Positions 42,904-51,881 of a DNA stretch of 64,000 nucleotides are shown one piece after another. Position numbers and translations under genes: made by a program. Position 1 is the first letter of the stretch, and each line of letters begins with the position of its first letter. Under the pieces are notes generated by a model that saw only the letters and a list, made by a program, of their open reading frames with translations, searched no databases and was not told where the DNA came from. The stretch comes from CBDFKK01 sp965248815 (GTDB taxonomy: Bacteria; Pseudomonadota; Alphaproteobacteria; SMXP01), in the NCBI GenBank assembly GCA_965248815.1, contig CBDFKK010000008.1, positions 992,001 through 1,056,000 of the forward strand, in the 5' to 3' direction.

Positions 42904-43333
42904 AAATACGATTCCTGGTTCAGCGATCTACTGTCCGGTGAATAACTGCGCTGGCGGCGTGTGCGGTGATTGTCTCAGTCTTCAAGGCGGTTTCTTGGCT
43001 TAGCCTATAGCACCGCTATGTGTCCCGCGGAATTTACGAGACACACCCCAGGTTAACAATACAATCTATCTGGCAGGCCCCAACGAAACATGTGGTGACA
43101 ATTGTGCGAATATTTAGAAATAGAATCAACCACACGGCGAGTGTTCCGTATAGGGACTAACGTGTCAGTATTTTGTTGCACTCAACGCTTAGCCCCAGTG
43201 CCCACTTTTCGGAAATGACTTCATATCCTGAAAATTTTCACTTTCACAAGATACCGCCAAGATCCCTAATGCGTCAGTAGCAGACGTTAAATCTGTGTGA
43301 AATCATAGATAAGCGGGCCCTGGCACTTGGTAA
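42904..43333. other. Intergenic, no gene seen
   Basis: About 430 bases. No supported reading frame on either strand. The part 43195-43290 (ccagtgcccacttttcggaaatgac … gcgtcagtagcagacg) has wording similar to the dispersed repeats (cagcagacg, cacttttcgg) but could not be aligned along its length. Confidence 0.35.
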
Positions 43334-44349
43334 TCAACGAAACCGAGGAAGAACTTTCTCACCGAGTAACCGCACGGTGCGTTCCATTAGTTCTATGGGC
43401 ATATCACCCATGCTGACGCGTAGATTTAACTGCGTAACTCCTGCATCCAGGTAACGCTCCATGCTATCGACGCAGCTCGACGGACTGCCCACAAAATAGA
43501 CATCGTCGCCAACGTGCTCAAACAGATCGGTATTCGGATCCAACGATTTACCAGCGGCATCCGTAATCGCGCCGAATGCTGCGTAGAAGTTGAGTACTTC
43601 TGTGACGTATGCCTTTCCCTCGCGTCGCGCTTGATCATTCGTGGGTGCAAGGAAGGTTGTCCGGTTGTCCGGTTGACCGTAACCGTTGCGTCGGATGGAT
43701 CCGTGCCGCGCGCTTCAAGCTGCTGTTTATAGCTTTGCGCTTGGCGTTTCACTAGCGCGAAATGGTATTGAGTCGCTCCGTACCAGGCATCACCTAGCTC
43801 TGTAGCACGACGAACGGCGCGCTCAATGGTCCCGCCTACCCAAATCGGTGGTCCACCTGGTTGCACGGGACCTGGTAGTACGCCTCCATCAATGTGGAAA
43901 TGCTTGCCGTGATAGTGATCCGCGCCTGACCACATGGCCTTGAGAAGCCGCAGCGAGTCTTCCATTCTTGAGCTGGCCTCTGCAGGAGGTACTCCGTATC
44001 GCTTCATGGCGGCTGCGATTCCAACACCCACGCCGAGCGTAAAACGGCCGTCGGAAAGCTGGTCCAACATCGCGCCGTCGTATGCAAGTCGCAATGGATG
44101 CCACAGTGTGAGCAACGTCACGCCTGTGCCGAGCCGCAGGTTGGTGTGGTCGGCAAGTGCCGCCAGTACGAGCAGAGGCGAAGGCGTATGCCCAGGTTGC
44201 GATTTGATGGGGCGGTTTTCACCTGCCCATACAGAATTAAATCCGTAGTCTTCCGCAAGCTTCAATAATTGGGCGTAATCGTCCAGAAGCTGGCTTAAGG
44301 GTTTCTTGACGCTCCAAAAGTCAAGAGCGAGACCAAAATCAATCTTCAT
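43334..44349 (-). pseudogene. LLM-class flavin-dependent monooxygenase broken by an 8-bp duplication
   Basis: A luciferase-like (F420/FMN) oxidoreductase in two frames. The first frame (44349 down) reads MKIDFGLALDFWSVKKPLSQLL, LAEDYGFNSVWAGENRPI, LRLGTGVTLLTLWHPLRLAYDGAMLDQLSDGRFTLGVGVG, GGPPIWVGGTIERAVRRA and DATVTVNRTT. The frame is lost at a tandem 8-base duplication (43655-43670, plus strand ggttgtcc twice). Deleting one copy restores NRTTFLAPTNDQARREG … KSLDPNTDLFEHVGDDVYFVGSP to the stop at 43334. ATG 44349 follows gggaggtttt. Decay appears recent, since nothing else is damaged. Confidence 0.92.
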
Positions 44350-44554
44350 AAAACCTCCCATGTTGGTGGTTTGCCCCCGGGTGTAGTCCACTTACATAGT
44401 TAGACTGTTCTCGACCTTTTCCCTTGGCAATATTATTTTAGGTGCTGGCGGCTTGTAGCCTAACGAGCTGTGCTGGCTCAAAGCACTAACGATGTCGACT
44501 GTGGGTCAATAAGCGGCCACCTAGATTGATTTATGAGCACGGCTGAATTTAGCC

Positions 44555-44913
44555 GAGACTGTTGAAAAAGTGTCTTGAGAGATTGCGGTCGTCGTGATTC
44601 TGTTGGTTTGTCTGAATCTGCGGAGGACGCGGCCATGATGGGGCGGATTGAGAAAAGTTGCGAGGGCTCACGGGTGCTAATGATGAGTTCCTCTTGGCCG
44701 CGACGGTTCAGAACCTCAGACGCCTGGCCAAGTTCGCCGCCAGACCGCCGCCACTCCCAATGCCAGCATGAGCGCAATGACAACGGTCAGCTAACAAAGG
44801 TCCCCAAACCAAATACCCGCCAAGGCATGCACCCGATCGCGGGAATCAAAATGTCCGCTACTAGCAAAAGCAGACATCAAAATGCCAAATCAAACGACTT
44901 TTTCAACAGCCTC
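44555..44913. mobile_element. Non-autonomous inverted-repeat element (359 bp)
   Basis: Ends are 17-base inverted repeats, left gagactgttgaaaaagt and right (reverse complement) gaggctgttgaaaaagt, one mismatch. Both are flanked by the 4-base direct repeat agcc (44551-44554, 44914-44917), fitting a target duplication. The tip ctgttgaaaaagt is familiar from IS ends such as those of the IS1182 group, and an ATGATGGGG near the left end looks like the start of such a transposase, but no transposase remains. Likely an internal-deletion derivative or MITE. Confidence 0.8.
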
Positions 44914-45126
44914 AGCCATAAGCAGACGTCGCATCAGAGCAACGACAGCCTGGCAATTTCATGGCTGGAATTGTTGCTGATTGCTGGGAAGTTGCCTGAC
45001 TGTCCTGAATGCGCCTGCGGCTTTGTTATTCAATACCAATGATTTAAGCCAATTTAGCCGCATATCGGAGCACGAGATTTTCCCTGCTAGCCGTCGCTCT
45101 TTCAGGCCGTTGAACATGTCCCGACA

Positions 45127-45142
45127 TGGTACGGTAGTTGAG
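45127..45142 (+). promoter_or_regulatory. Degenerate sigma-54-like promoter of second PEP-CTERM gene
   Basis: TGGTACGGTAGTTGAG matches the sigma-54 consensus in the -24 GG, spacing and TTG, but has GA instead of the -12 GC. Its distance to the start codon, about 67 bases, is the same as in the first PEP-CTERM gene, which supports the call. Confidence 0.4.
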
Positions 45143-45206
45143 CTTCGCTATGTGGGTGCCTCAATTGCGGGTATAGCGACGCCGGGCCTGAATGATGGGA
45201 GTAACA

Positions 45207-45821
45207 ATGAACACTCTGCACACGAAGCTTTTGTTGATTGCTGGGTTAACGGTCTTTGGAATGACGGCGCCTGCCTCTGCCGTCGTCATGTACGACTATA
45301 CCGGTCCGAATTTTACAACATTTTCTGGCATTTACGCGGGTTCAGATAATGTCACCGCGACGCTGACGCTGGCAACGCCGCTGTCCGCAAATCTGGGATC
45401 GCAATCTGCCTTTGTGGATGTATCTAGTTTACCCGGTTTTTTCCTGACCATGTCTGATGGTCACCGAACGCTGACTTCGGCGACCGCGACAGGCTTCGTG
45501 GTGGCCCAGATTTCGACGGACAATACCGGCCAGATTGCCTTCTGGGCTTACACACTTTTTAACGGGTCCACTGACTTCATCACTTCCAACAACCTCTTTG
45601 CAACAAATGCGGGACTCTGTTTCAGCCGGGATACAGCACAACAAAGCATAACAGATATTGGCCGAGCAGGCGTACCAAGCGGCGCACCGTGCACATCAAG
45701 AGCCGGGGAATGGGTACAAAGCGGCGGAACGGCTGTTCCCGAGCCGGCGACCTCACTGCTGTTAGGGGCAGGCCTTTTGGGTCTGGGCATTGTCAGGCGC
45801 CAGCGGCGAAAGACAGCCTAA
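45207..45821 (+). CDS. PEP-CTERM (VPEP) sorting-domain exported protein
   Basis: 204 residues. A Sec signal (TKLLLIAGLTVFGMTAPASA) leads into a beta-rich middle with repeated Thr/Ser (YDYTGPNFTTFSGIYAGSDNVTATLTLATPLSANL), and a PEP-CTERM tail VPEPATSLLLGAGLLGLGIV followed by RRQRRKTA. The middle follows the pattern of small surface proteins with an N-terminal YxYxGxxF motif. ATG 45207 follows gggagtaaca. Unrelated in the middle to the first PEP-CTERM protein, but it shares the RRxRRKTA end, so both should be sorted by the same exosortase. Confidence 0.92.
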   Translation: MNTLHTKLLLIAGLTVFGMTAPASAVVMYDYTGPNFTTFSGIYAGSDNVTATLTLATPLSANLGSQSAFVDVSSLPGFFLTMSDGHRTLTSATATGFVVAQISTDNTGQIAFWAYTLFNGSTDFITSNNLFATNAGLCFSRDTAQQSITDIGRAGVPSGAPCTSRAGEWVQSGGTAVPEPATSLLLGAGLLGLGIVRRQRRKTA

Positions 45822-45846
45822 ACAATCTATTTCTTCTTGAAACTCT

Positions 45847-45873
45847 AAGGGCGGGGCTTCGGAGCCGCCTTTT
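45847..45873 (+). terminator. Rho-independent terminator after second PEP-CTERM gene
   Basis: Imperfect GC stem (ggcggggct/agccgcc) around ttcgg, followed by TTTT, 26 bases after the stop codon. It resembles the terminator of the first PEP-CTERM gene. Confidence 0.75.
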
Positions 45874-45914
45874 AGTTGCGTAATGGGCTGTTGCCCATGG
45901 CAGCTGTGGGTCCA

Positions 45915-46058
45915 GGCTGTGTAAAAACTCAGACCCCGAGACCTGCAGCGCAATAATTGAATCCGGAGAATATTGGAGGCGAATCAATATTGCGCATGAG
46001 GCCAACCTCACGAATCAATATTTCGTCCCGGTCTCCAGAAAATAGTTTTTACACAGTC
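45915..46058. mobile_element. MITE-like element (144 bp)
   Basis: Ends are 15-base inverted repeats, left ggctgtgtaaaaact and right (reverse complement) gactgtgtaaaaact. The flanks carry an 8-base direct repeat with one mismatch: tgggtcca (45907-45914) and tgggtcaa (46059-46066). An 8-base duplication suits IS256-type or similar transposases. Inside are only short inverted pieces (aatattg/caatatt). No coding capacity. Confidence 0.75.
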
Positions 46059-46252
46059 TGGGTCAACTTCTGCCGAACATAGAGGGTACGCGCAATGTCT
46101 ACTTCGAGGGGTTTAGCCGACATAAAATCGTCGGAGGTTTGAATGACCTCTAATTCCCGCTTTTACTAAAAGCCGCCGTCTGCATCGCAGTGAACTATGC
46201 CGGTTGTTGCGGCTCAAGCGGAATTGAATGGGTGTTCCGAGTCTCAAGTGAG

Positions 46253-47008
46253 TTAGGGCGCGTTGACTAACTCGTCAGTGTAAACCCCGATCGGCCGGTT
46301 AAGGTATTGATCACCGTCTGCTAACGACAATACCAGTGCTGCAAAATCTGCGTAGCCAAGAATGCTTGAGGGGCCTGGTGTCGGTATGCCGTCGGAAATC
46401 TTCAAGTTGTTTTTGGCTGAATGATCGACGAAACCTCTGGGCCGAAGAATGACGTATTCCAAATCACTACTCGCGACAATTTTTTCCATGCGCTGCATGT
46501 CTTGGTACTGACCGCGTTTGAGCCAGACAAAATTCTCTGAGAAACTTCCATTCGTTGGCTTTTCGTCTGGGATCATTTCCGTTCCGGCGGAGCTGGTAAC
46601 GATGAGGCGTGAATTTCCGTTTCGCCTCATGGCAGTGACAATTGCCGCGGTTCCGACTGAATATAGATCAACAGAAGTAATTTCCTTACCGGGCTCATAC
46701 GATGGTCCGATGAGAGAAATAATCACTTCTTCCCCCGTCATAATTGCTGCGAGCGTTTCAACGTCGTAGACGTCACCTTTAGCCGCCGTAAAACGCGGAT
46801 GCGAAATCGTAATATTGTTGGGCGAGCGAGCGAGGCCGACGACGCGCCGTCCTTCTGCGAGACCCTGTTTTATAATTTCAGGCGCAGATCGTGCTGTGGC
46901 ACCAATAACAATAATCGGGCTTAAGTGGTCCGCGGACTTACTTGCTGAGACTGGCAACAGGAAGCTAGCCAATGCAAAAACTGTAACGATTTTGCATATG
47001 GCGCGCAT
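46253..47008 (-). CDS. Exported NmrA/SDR-like NAD(P)-binding protein
   Basis: 251 residues. An N-terminal signal sequence (ICKIVTVFALASFLLPVSASKS) precedes a Rossmann domain of the atypical SDR/NmrA kind: IIVIGATARSAPEIIKQGLAEGRRVVGLARSP, VIISLIGPSYEPG, SRLIVTSSAGTEMIP, VILRPRGFVDHS. The glycine motif (GATxxxG position reads GATARSA) is degenerate. A periplasmic nucleotide-dependent enzyme would be unusual, since NAD(P) is scarce there. ATG 47008 follows gacggagaattataa. Role unknown. Confidence 0.75.
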   Translation of the reverse strand: MRAICKIVTVFALASFLLPVSASKSADHLSPIIVIGATARSAPEIIKQGLAEGRRVVGLARSPNNITISHPRFTAAKGDVYDVETLAAIMTGEEVIISLIGPSYEPGKEITSVDLYSVGTAAIVTAMRRNGNSRLIVTSSAGTEMIPDEKPTNGSFSENFVWLKRGQYQDMQRMEKIVASSDLEYVILRPRGFVDHSAKNNLKISDGIPTPGPSSILGYADFAALVLSLADGDQYLNRPIGVYTDELVNAP

Positions 47009-47276
47009 TTATAATTCTCCGTCGCTCTACGCTGGGAGGTTTATCCGAAAAAGATGAAACACTCCCTATTATAGTTGCACTGGTGGACAGAAAGCTAATG
47101 CCAATCAGAAATGGATGCCTTGAGAGCTCGACTTGAATGAACGACATTCACCCATGGCATCACAGATCACGGTCACTAAGGGTCAACCTAAGACGTCTTA
47201 TGCTGACTGGCTTTGCGGCCGAAGTTGAGAGCGTAGCTGACTTGGATTCCCCAAGAGCCTCACTCCTGAAAACGCT

Positions 47277-47852
47277 CTAGCGGCTTGGCGCGGGTTCCGG
47301 CGGATAAGACGCCGGATCGACACCGTCGGGGGCGGTGTTTTGCACCAGGGTGTAAAGCTCGTCTTCGCGCGCAACAGCTTGGGGTGTTGCATCCACGACG
47401 TGTTCCCAATCCTCGACACTGAAAAGTTCGTCCGTATGCTTGAAAAACGGATTCTTGCGCGACTGAAGCAGGGTACCGAACATGGAAATAAATTCCTTGG
47501 CTTCAGCTTCATAAACTTTGCAGCCTGTCGAACCGGCTTCCTTTAGAGCGTCAATCGCCGCCAGAAATTTGCTCGTGACCGCACGGCTCTTGCCCTGGCG
47601 CACTTGGAGCTTGTCGAGGGCTTCATGGGCTTCAGCTTCGCTCGCCGGCAGGCGCTCTTTGAGCAAATCGTGGATGACTTGGTCCTGCCAATGCAGCCGG
47701 TCCATGGAAAAAACCATGTAGTCGCCGCAATGCTCGTAGAATTCAGTGAGATCTTCGCCCTCGCGCGCGCCGCGTTCGAGCACTTCGGTAAACGCCTTGC
47801 GCACCTGGATTTGGCGCTGACGTTCAATTCCCACACGTCCTGCAGGATGCAT
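47277..47852 (-). CDS. Helical protein, paralogue B flanking the Rieske oxygenase
   Basis: 191 residues, all-helical, family not recognised. Clearly homologous to the gene at 49138-49704: shared DLxxFYxxCxDYxxxSxxRxH near residues 34-55, ALxxL, a FExxAxxFI-like block (here YEAEAKEFISMF), SRKNP/KRKNP, DW/DY, and a TAPDGV tail. The spaced H, E and D in the first half recall four-helix di-iron or hemerythrin-like proteins, but that is inference. ATG 47852 follows ggaggtggacc. Third gene of the apparent operon; 24 bases separate it from the Rieske gene. Confidence 0.7.
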   Translation of the reverse strand: MHPAGRVGIERQRQIQVRKAFTEVLERGAREGEDLTEFYEHCGDYMVFSMDRLHWQDQVIHDLLKERLPASEAEAHEALDKLQVRQGKSRAVTSKFLAAIDALKEAGSTGCKVYEAEAKEFISMFGTLLQSRKNPFFKHTDELFSVEDWEHVVDATPQAVAREDELYTLVQNTAPDGVDPASYPPEPAPSR

Positions 47853-47876
47853 GGTCCACCTCCACTCAATCGTTTG

Positions 47877-49019
47877 TTATTCGGCGGCGGCTGCCGTCGC
47901 TTTGACTTTCTTTCGAAGCACCGGTTCGAGCACCCAATTATTGGGATCGACTGCACGTGCCGGCGAAGGAATGACGCGAACAATATCCTCGTCGCCCTCC
48001 ATACTTTTCAAGTCGACCGCCAAACCTTGGGCTTCGAGTTCCTTGTATTTTTTGCGGAACGCGATGTTGTGAGCGTCCGCCTGTACTGGTAATTCGTCGG
48101 CGAGCGTCGGCGGCACCAGATCTGGCTTGAGGAAGTTGATGACGTCGGCATCTTCTTGGAACACCGTGAACATGCGCTTGTAGGCATCGGCATCGTATTT
48201 TTCGTCGGTGACGAAATTGCGGCTATGAATAAAGCGCAAGAGCGTCTGTTTTTCATTGAGGGGTACATAAGCCGTCACGATGATTTGCCCCTTTGGCGGC
48301 AGCATGCGCATGTAAATACGAACGCAAGGCGCCGGCACCCAGATTTGCACGTCGGTAAAGACATCGGGGCGTTCTTCGGGCAGATTTTCTTTCCACACGC
48401 CCCTCTTCTTGTGAGCTGCGCCCGAGCCGCCTGAATAGAGCGCGGGGCCGCGTTCTTCTACTTCGTAATCCCCGATCATTGGATTTTCCTCATTGCCAAA
48501 GTCGGTATGAACGAAAGAGGCGTGACCGTGGTCGACACCGTTTTCAAGCGCGCGCACCCAATTGCAATCGAATGTGAACGAGCCGCGCAGAAACCGCCAC
48601 TCGCTCTCCCCGTTCTTTTCGTACTCTTCGTATTCGGGAAAAAAGTCCGGCAAGGGTGGGCGATCCTTCTCGGCGGCATCGCCCAAGAAGACCCACACCC
48701 AGCCGTATTTTTCTTGGACGGGATAGGAATCAACCCGCGCGCGTTTGGGAATTTTGGCATCTGGACCAAGCGAGGGAATTTCAACGCAATCGCCGTCACC
48801 GTTAAAGCGCCAGCCGTGATACGGGCATTGCATCGCGCCACCCACCACTTTGCCCCGGCACAAAGAGCCGCCGCGATGAATGCAAGTATCGCTCAAACAA
48901 TGGGCCGCTCCATCTTCGTCGCGAAAGACGACAAAATCCTGGCCGAGCATATGGGTCGCCACGGGCTCGGATGTCACATCGGCAGATTCGGCTGCCACGT
49001 ACCATTGATTCAAAATCAT
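47877..49019 (-). CDS. Rieske-type aromatic-ring-hydroxylating oxygenase, alpha subunit
   Basis: 380-residue Rieske non-haem iron oxygenase. The [2Fe-2S] centre is in LSDTCIHRGGSLCRGKVVGGAMQCPYHGWRF (CxH … CxxH), and the mononuclear iron site in ENGVDHGHASFVHTDFG (two His), with a probable third ligand near NFVTDEKYDADAY. Homologues act as oxygenases of the PobA/VanA/phthalate class, needing a reductase that is not encoded here. ATG 49019 follows gcggagatcaac. The gene is flanked on the same strand by two paralogous helical proteins, which suggests a three-gene unit. Confidence 0.93.
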   Translation of the reverse strand: MILNQWYVAAESADVTSEPVATHMLGQDFVVFRDEDGAAHCLSDTCIHRGGSLCRGKVVGGAMQCPYHGWRFNGDGDCVEIPSLGPDAKIPKRARVDSYPVQEKYGWVWVFLGDAAEKDRPPLPDFFPEYEEYEKNGESEWRFLRGSFTFDCNWVRALENGVDHGHASFVHTDFGNEENPMIGDYEVEERGPALYSGGSGAAHKKRGVWKENLPEERPDVFTDVQIWVPAPCVRIYMRMLPPKGQIIVTAYVPLNEKQTLLRFIHSRNFVTDEKYDADAYKRMFTVFQEDADVINFLKPDLVPPTLADELPVQADAHNIAFRKKYKELEAQGLAVDLKSMEGDEDIVRVIPSPARAVDPNNWVLEPVLRKKVKATAAAAE

Positions 49020-49137
49020 GTTGATCTCCGCATGTCCAATCTGAGAATCATACAGAAATGTATCAGTTTCTCAAATTTCGTTTCGGGCCGCCCTCACCCC
49101 GCGGACAAACATTACCCTTTAGGGAGGAAATCGGCGG

Positions 49138-49704
49138 TTAAGACGGCACAAACTCAACCCTAACGCCGTCCGGCGCCGTCTCCTTGATCCTATCAAAAAG
49201 CCGGGCTTCCGTATCGACCACGTCCTGGGTGAAGTCGTCGGTCAGCCGCCAATAATCCTCAGTGGGCACGTAGCGCTCGATTATAACTTGGGCCGGATTT
49301 TTGCGTTTTGCCAATGTCGAATTGTAGAACTCGATAAAGGCGCGGGCCGTCTCTTCAAACTTGGTTTGGCCCGACAAGCCTTGGGTGAGAAAGAGATCCA
49401 TTGCCTTTTTCAACCGCCCCACTTCGTCCCGGCTATTCGTTAGCGTCGTTTCCAGATCGGCGAGGGCATCACAACTCTCTACATCCGCTGTAGGAACGAG
49501 CGGGCGCAAATGTTCAAAGTTTTTGAACCCCTGCGCATGGAAGCGTTTCAAACTCATGGTGAGATAATCGACACACGCGCCATAGAAGTCTTGCAGATCA
49601 TCGCCGCGTGGCGCGTTGACTGCCAAACCGCCACTCAGCGCGTCTTTGGCTGCGATCATATGGCGGCGTTCAGTCTGGCGATGCTTTTGAATATCCAAGG
49701 CCAT
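49138..49704 (-). CDS. Helical protein, paralogue A flanking the Rieske oxygenase
   Basis: 188 residues, all-helical, paralogue of 47277-47852. Shared motifs: DDLQDFYGACVDYLTMSLKRFH (residues ~35-56), CDALADLETTLTNSRDEV, KFEETARAFIEFYNSTLAKRKNP, YVPTEDYWRLTDDF and ETAPDGVRVEF. First gene of the operon; ATG 49704 follows aggagttaggtatt. No signal peptide. Function unknown; a partner role with the oxygenase (delivery of electrons, substrate or iron) is plausible but unproven. Confidence 0.72.
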   Translation of the reverse strand: MALDIQKHRQTERRHMIAAKDALSGGLAVNAPRGDDLQDFYGACVDYLTMSLKRFHAQGFKNFEHLRPLVPTADVESCDALADLETTLTNSRDEVGRLKKAMDLFLTQGLSGQTKFEETARAFIEFYNSTLAKRKNPAQVIIERYVPTEDYWRLTDDFTQDVVDTEARLFDRIKETAPDGVRVEFVPS

Positions 49705-49800
49705 AATACCTAACTCCTCAAAATAAACTCACATAAGCCAATTGCCAATTTTCCCGGCCGGTGCCGGCGCCAACGACAGTGACCGTGTCGTGTGCGGCAT

Positions 49801-51693
49801 TCACGGTTGAGGCCGATATAGATAGTAATATTGACCGGGGCCAGTACGTCCATGCCGCACTCTTTTGGTTAGGATATAATTGCTGGTAACAGCGGTCATC
49901 ATACTGCGGTGGAATCGGTATCTGCCATATGTTCTATTTTTGTCAGCTCTTTGCAGCAAAATGATGAGTGGGAACGCTTTGTCTTCTATAGCATCATGAA
50001 TGGGTTCCAATTCTAGTGTCCCTTGGTTGCTCAGTTGAGTGGCAATAAAAGGCTGAAAGAGGATCGGTTTGCCGCTCAATGCCAAAAGCGTCATGTCTTC
50101 GGACAAAACGTTTCCACTAACTTCTTTAACCTCTTCTAAAACTGTAGCAACACGTCCTGCATGTAGTTCTGCTTTTTCATACCCTCCGACAGGAAGTAAG
50201 AAGCTTTGAAGCGAAAGGATGTTGGCGGCCAACAATAAAATGGCTAGGCATGATACCGGCACAAACGCATCCGCCATGTGCGTCGAAAAACGCCTCAATG
50301 TTTCCGATACAAGCATCACAGAAACAACAGCAAAAATTATGGAGGATGCTGCTACCACTTCGATAAAGTAATTATAGGAAGAGCCGATTTTACCGACGGT
50401 AAGCGCGACCAAAAACACTGTGATGACGTAAAAAGACAAAACAGCGTTTGCCGCACGCGACGTGGTCAAAAATTCTCTAACAGAGTTCTTGCGCGTATTT
50501 GCAAAAACCTTAAGAAATCGAGCAAGGTGATATCCTGAGCCAACAACCGCAACAATTAAGAAGACACCTTGACCGGTGAAATCGTCCACGCCCCAGATAT
50601 AATCAAGTACATATTTTTCCATTCGGCTTAATTCAAAATGGTTCATGTTGTGGAGAAAAATGTGCACAAAGAATTGGCCGTCGGTAAAATAGACGGCCAC
50701 AGCCAGAACCATCGCAGCGATGAAGCCAACGACCACGGTCAATTTAAGTGCAAGTTTGGGATTTGCGATTCCCGCCATAAGTAGGCAAGCGGCAAGACCA
50801 GCAATCGCCGACTGCTTCGTATACATTGCAAGCACGAAGAACGGTGCCGAAAGGAGGACTTTCCTATTTTCATTATTAGAAAGGATGAAGACAGCCAGGC
50901 CGGCGATCGACAAGAAAGAAGCCAGCATATCAATTCTTAGAAGAGGGCCCCAACGCAAGACAATGTCGCAATTTAAAAATAATAATCCAGCTAGCACAGC
51001 GCCGGCACCCCGCACGTAGGGTCCACCACTTTCTCTAGTCGCGCGAAAAGTCAGTATGCCGATAACAAGCACAATGGCGATCGTGCTCACTGACGAAACA
51101 ATGCGACCTGCTGCCAAGTCTTCTAATCCGAACCAAGATACAATTGTAACGGCGTAGTGGAATACCAACGGATAAGTCGTAACAGTCATCGACTCGTCGA
51201 AAATCGACTCATATGCGGACTTGCCGGCCTGCAACAATTGAATCTGACCCAAGATCGGGCCTTCGGCATATTCCAGCTCAAAAGGATAGCGAATTGCAGC
51301 CGCCGTACTCGATATCCAATGGGCAAAGTCTGAGATCAAAAACAATACAAGAAGAGCGAACAGAATGCCGACCGAAACAAGAACTGCTTTAGTCTTTAGA
51401 TAGACATTGACCTTGTCAGTGCCGATCGCAATGGCAAGTAGAGGGATGACAAGGAATGGCTAGAAGGAGGAGATTCGAAATAATGTCAGCTTTAGCTCTT
51501 CAAGATACCAATTCAGCGAATAATCTGAGCGCCCAGCCATCCACCCATTCAGAACCTTTACCGACCTTTCCTCATAGATGGCTGTGATGAGTTCAACGCC
51601 GAAAGTCCATGCGCAAACGAGACTAGTCGTAAAAACCAATGCGACTAGAAGTGACAGAGTGCGCAGATGTTGAGCGTTTCTGGTCTGAAACAT
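49801..51693 (-). pseudogene. GT-C-type membrane glycosyltransferase interrupted by an in-frame TAG
   Basis: One frame runs from ATG 51693 to 49801 with a single TAG at 51460-51462. Before it: TSLVCAWTFGVELITAIYEERSVKVLNGWMAGRSDYSLNWYLEEL … ISSF. After it, in the same frame: PFLVIPLLAIAIGTDKVNVYLK, then VGILFALLVLFLISDFAHW, and a multi-helix body (YPFELEYAEGPILGQIQLL with the acidic loop, TYPLVFHYAVTIVSWFG, LRWGPLLRIDMLASFLSIAG) typical of GT39/DUF2029-like GT-C enzymes. No start codon lies between the stop and residue 39 of the downstream part, so the stop interrupts one gene of about 630 codons. Functional only with readthrough. Confidence 0.82.
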
Positions 51694-51881
51694 TTGTCAA
51701 CTTTGCTGATTGGCAAAATGGCCTGACGAGACGGTCGATCAATTTCTGTGGGAGCAACGGCTTGGAAACCAAATGATATTGCACGCTAAAATCTGGCGGG
51801 ACTTGATCTTCCTTCTTGTTGCCCCATGCGCTGCTCGCGATTCTCACGGTGAACTGCAACTCTCGCTTGGATTAACTGAGC

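Noticed and set aside
43195..43290. Possible extra dispersed repeat
   Set aside because: Shared words only; no ordered alignment with family A or B.
46121..46252. Possible regulatory or structured RNA between the MITE and the NmrA-like gene
   Set aside because: Only weak short inverted pieces; no known riboswitch pattern seen.
51623..51859. Minus-strand frame MQFTVRIASSAWGNKKEDQ… overlapping the GT-C gene start
   Set aside because: Overlaps a better-supported gene in another frame and has no family match.
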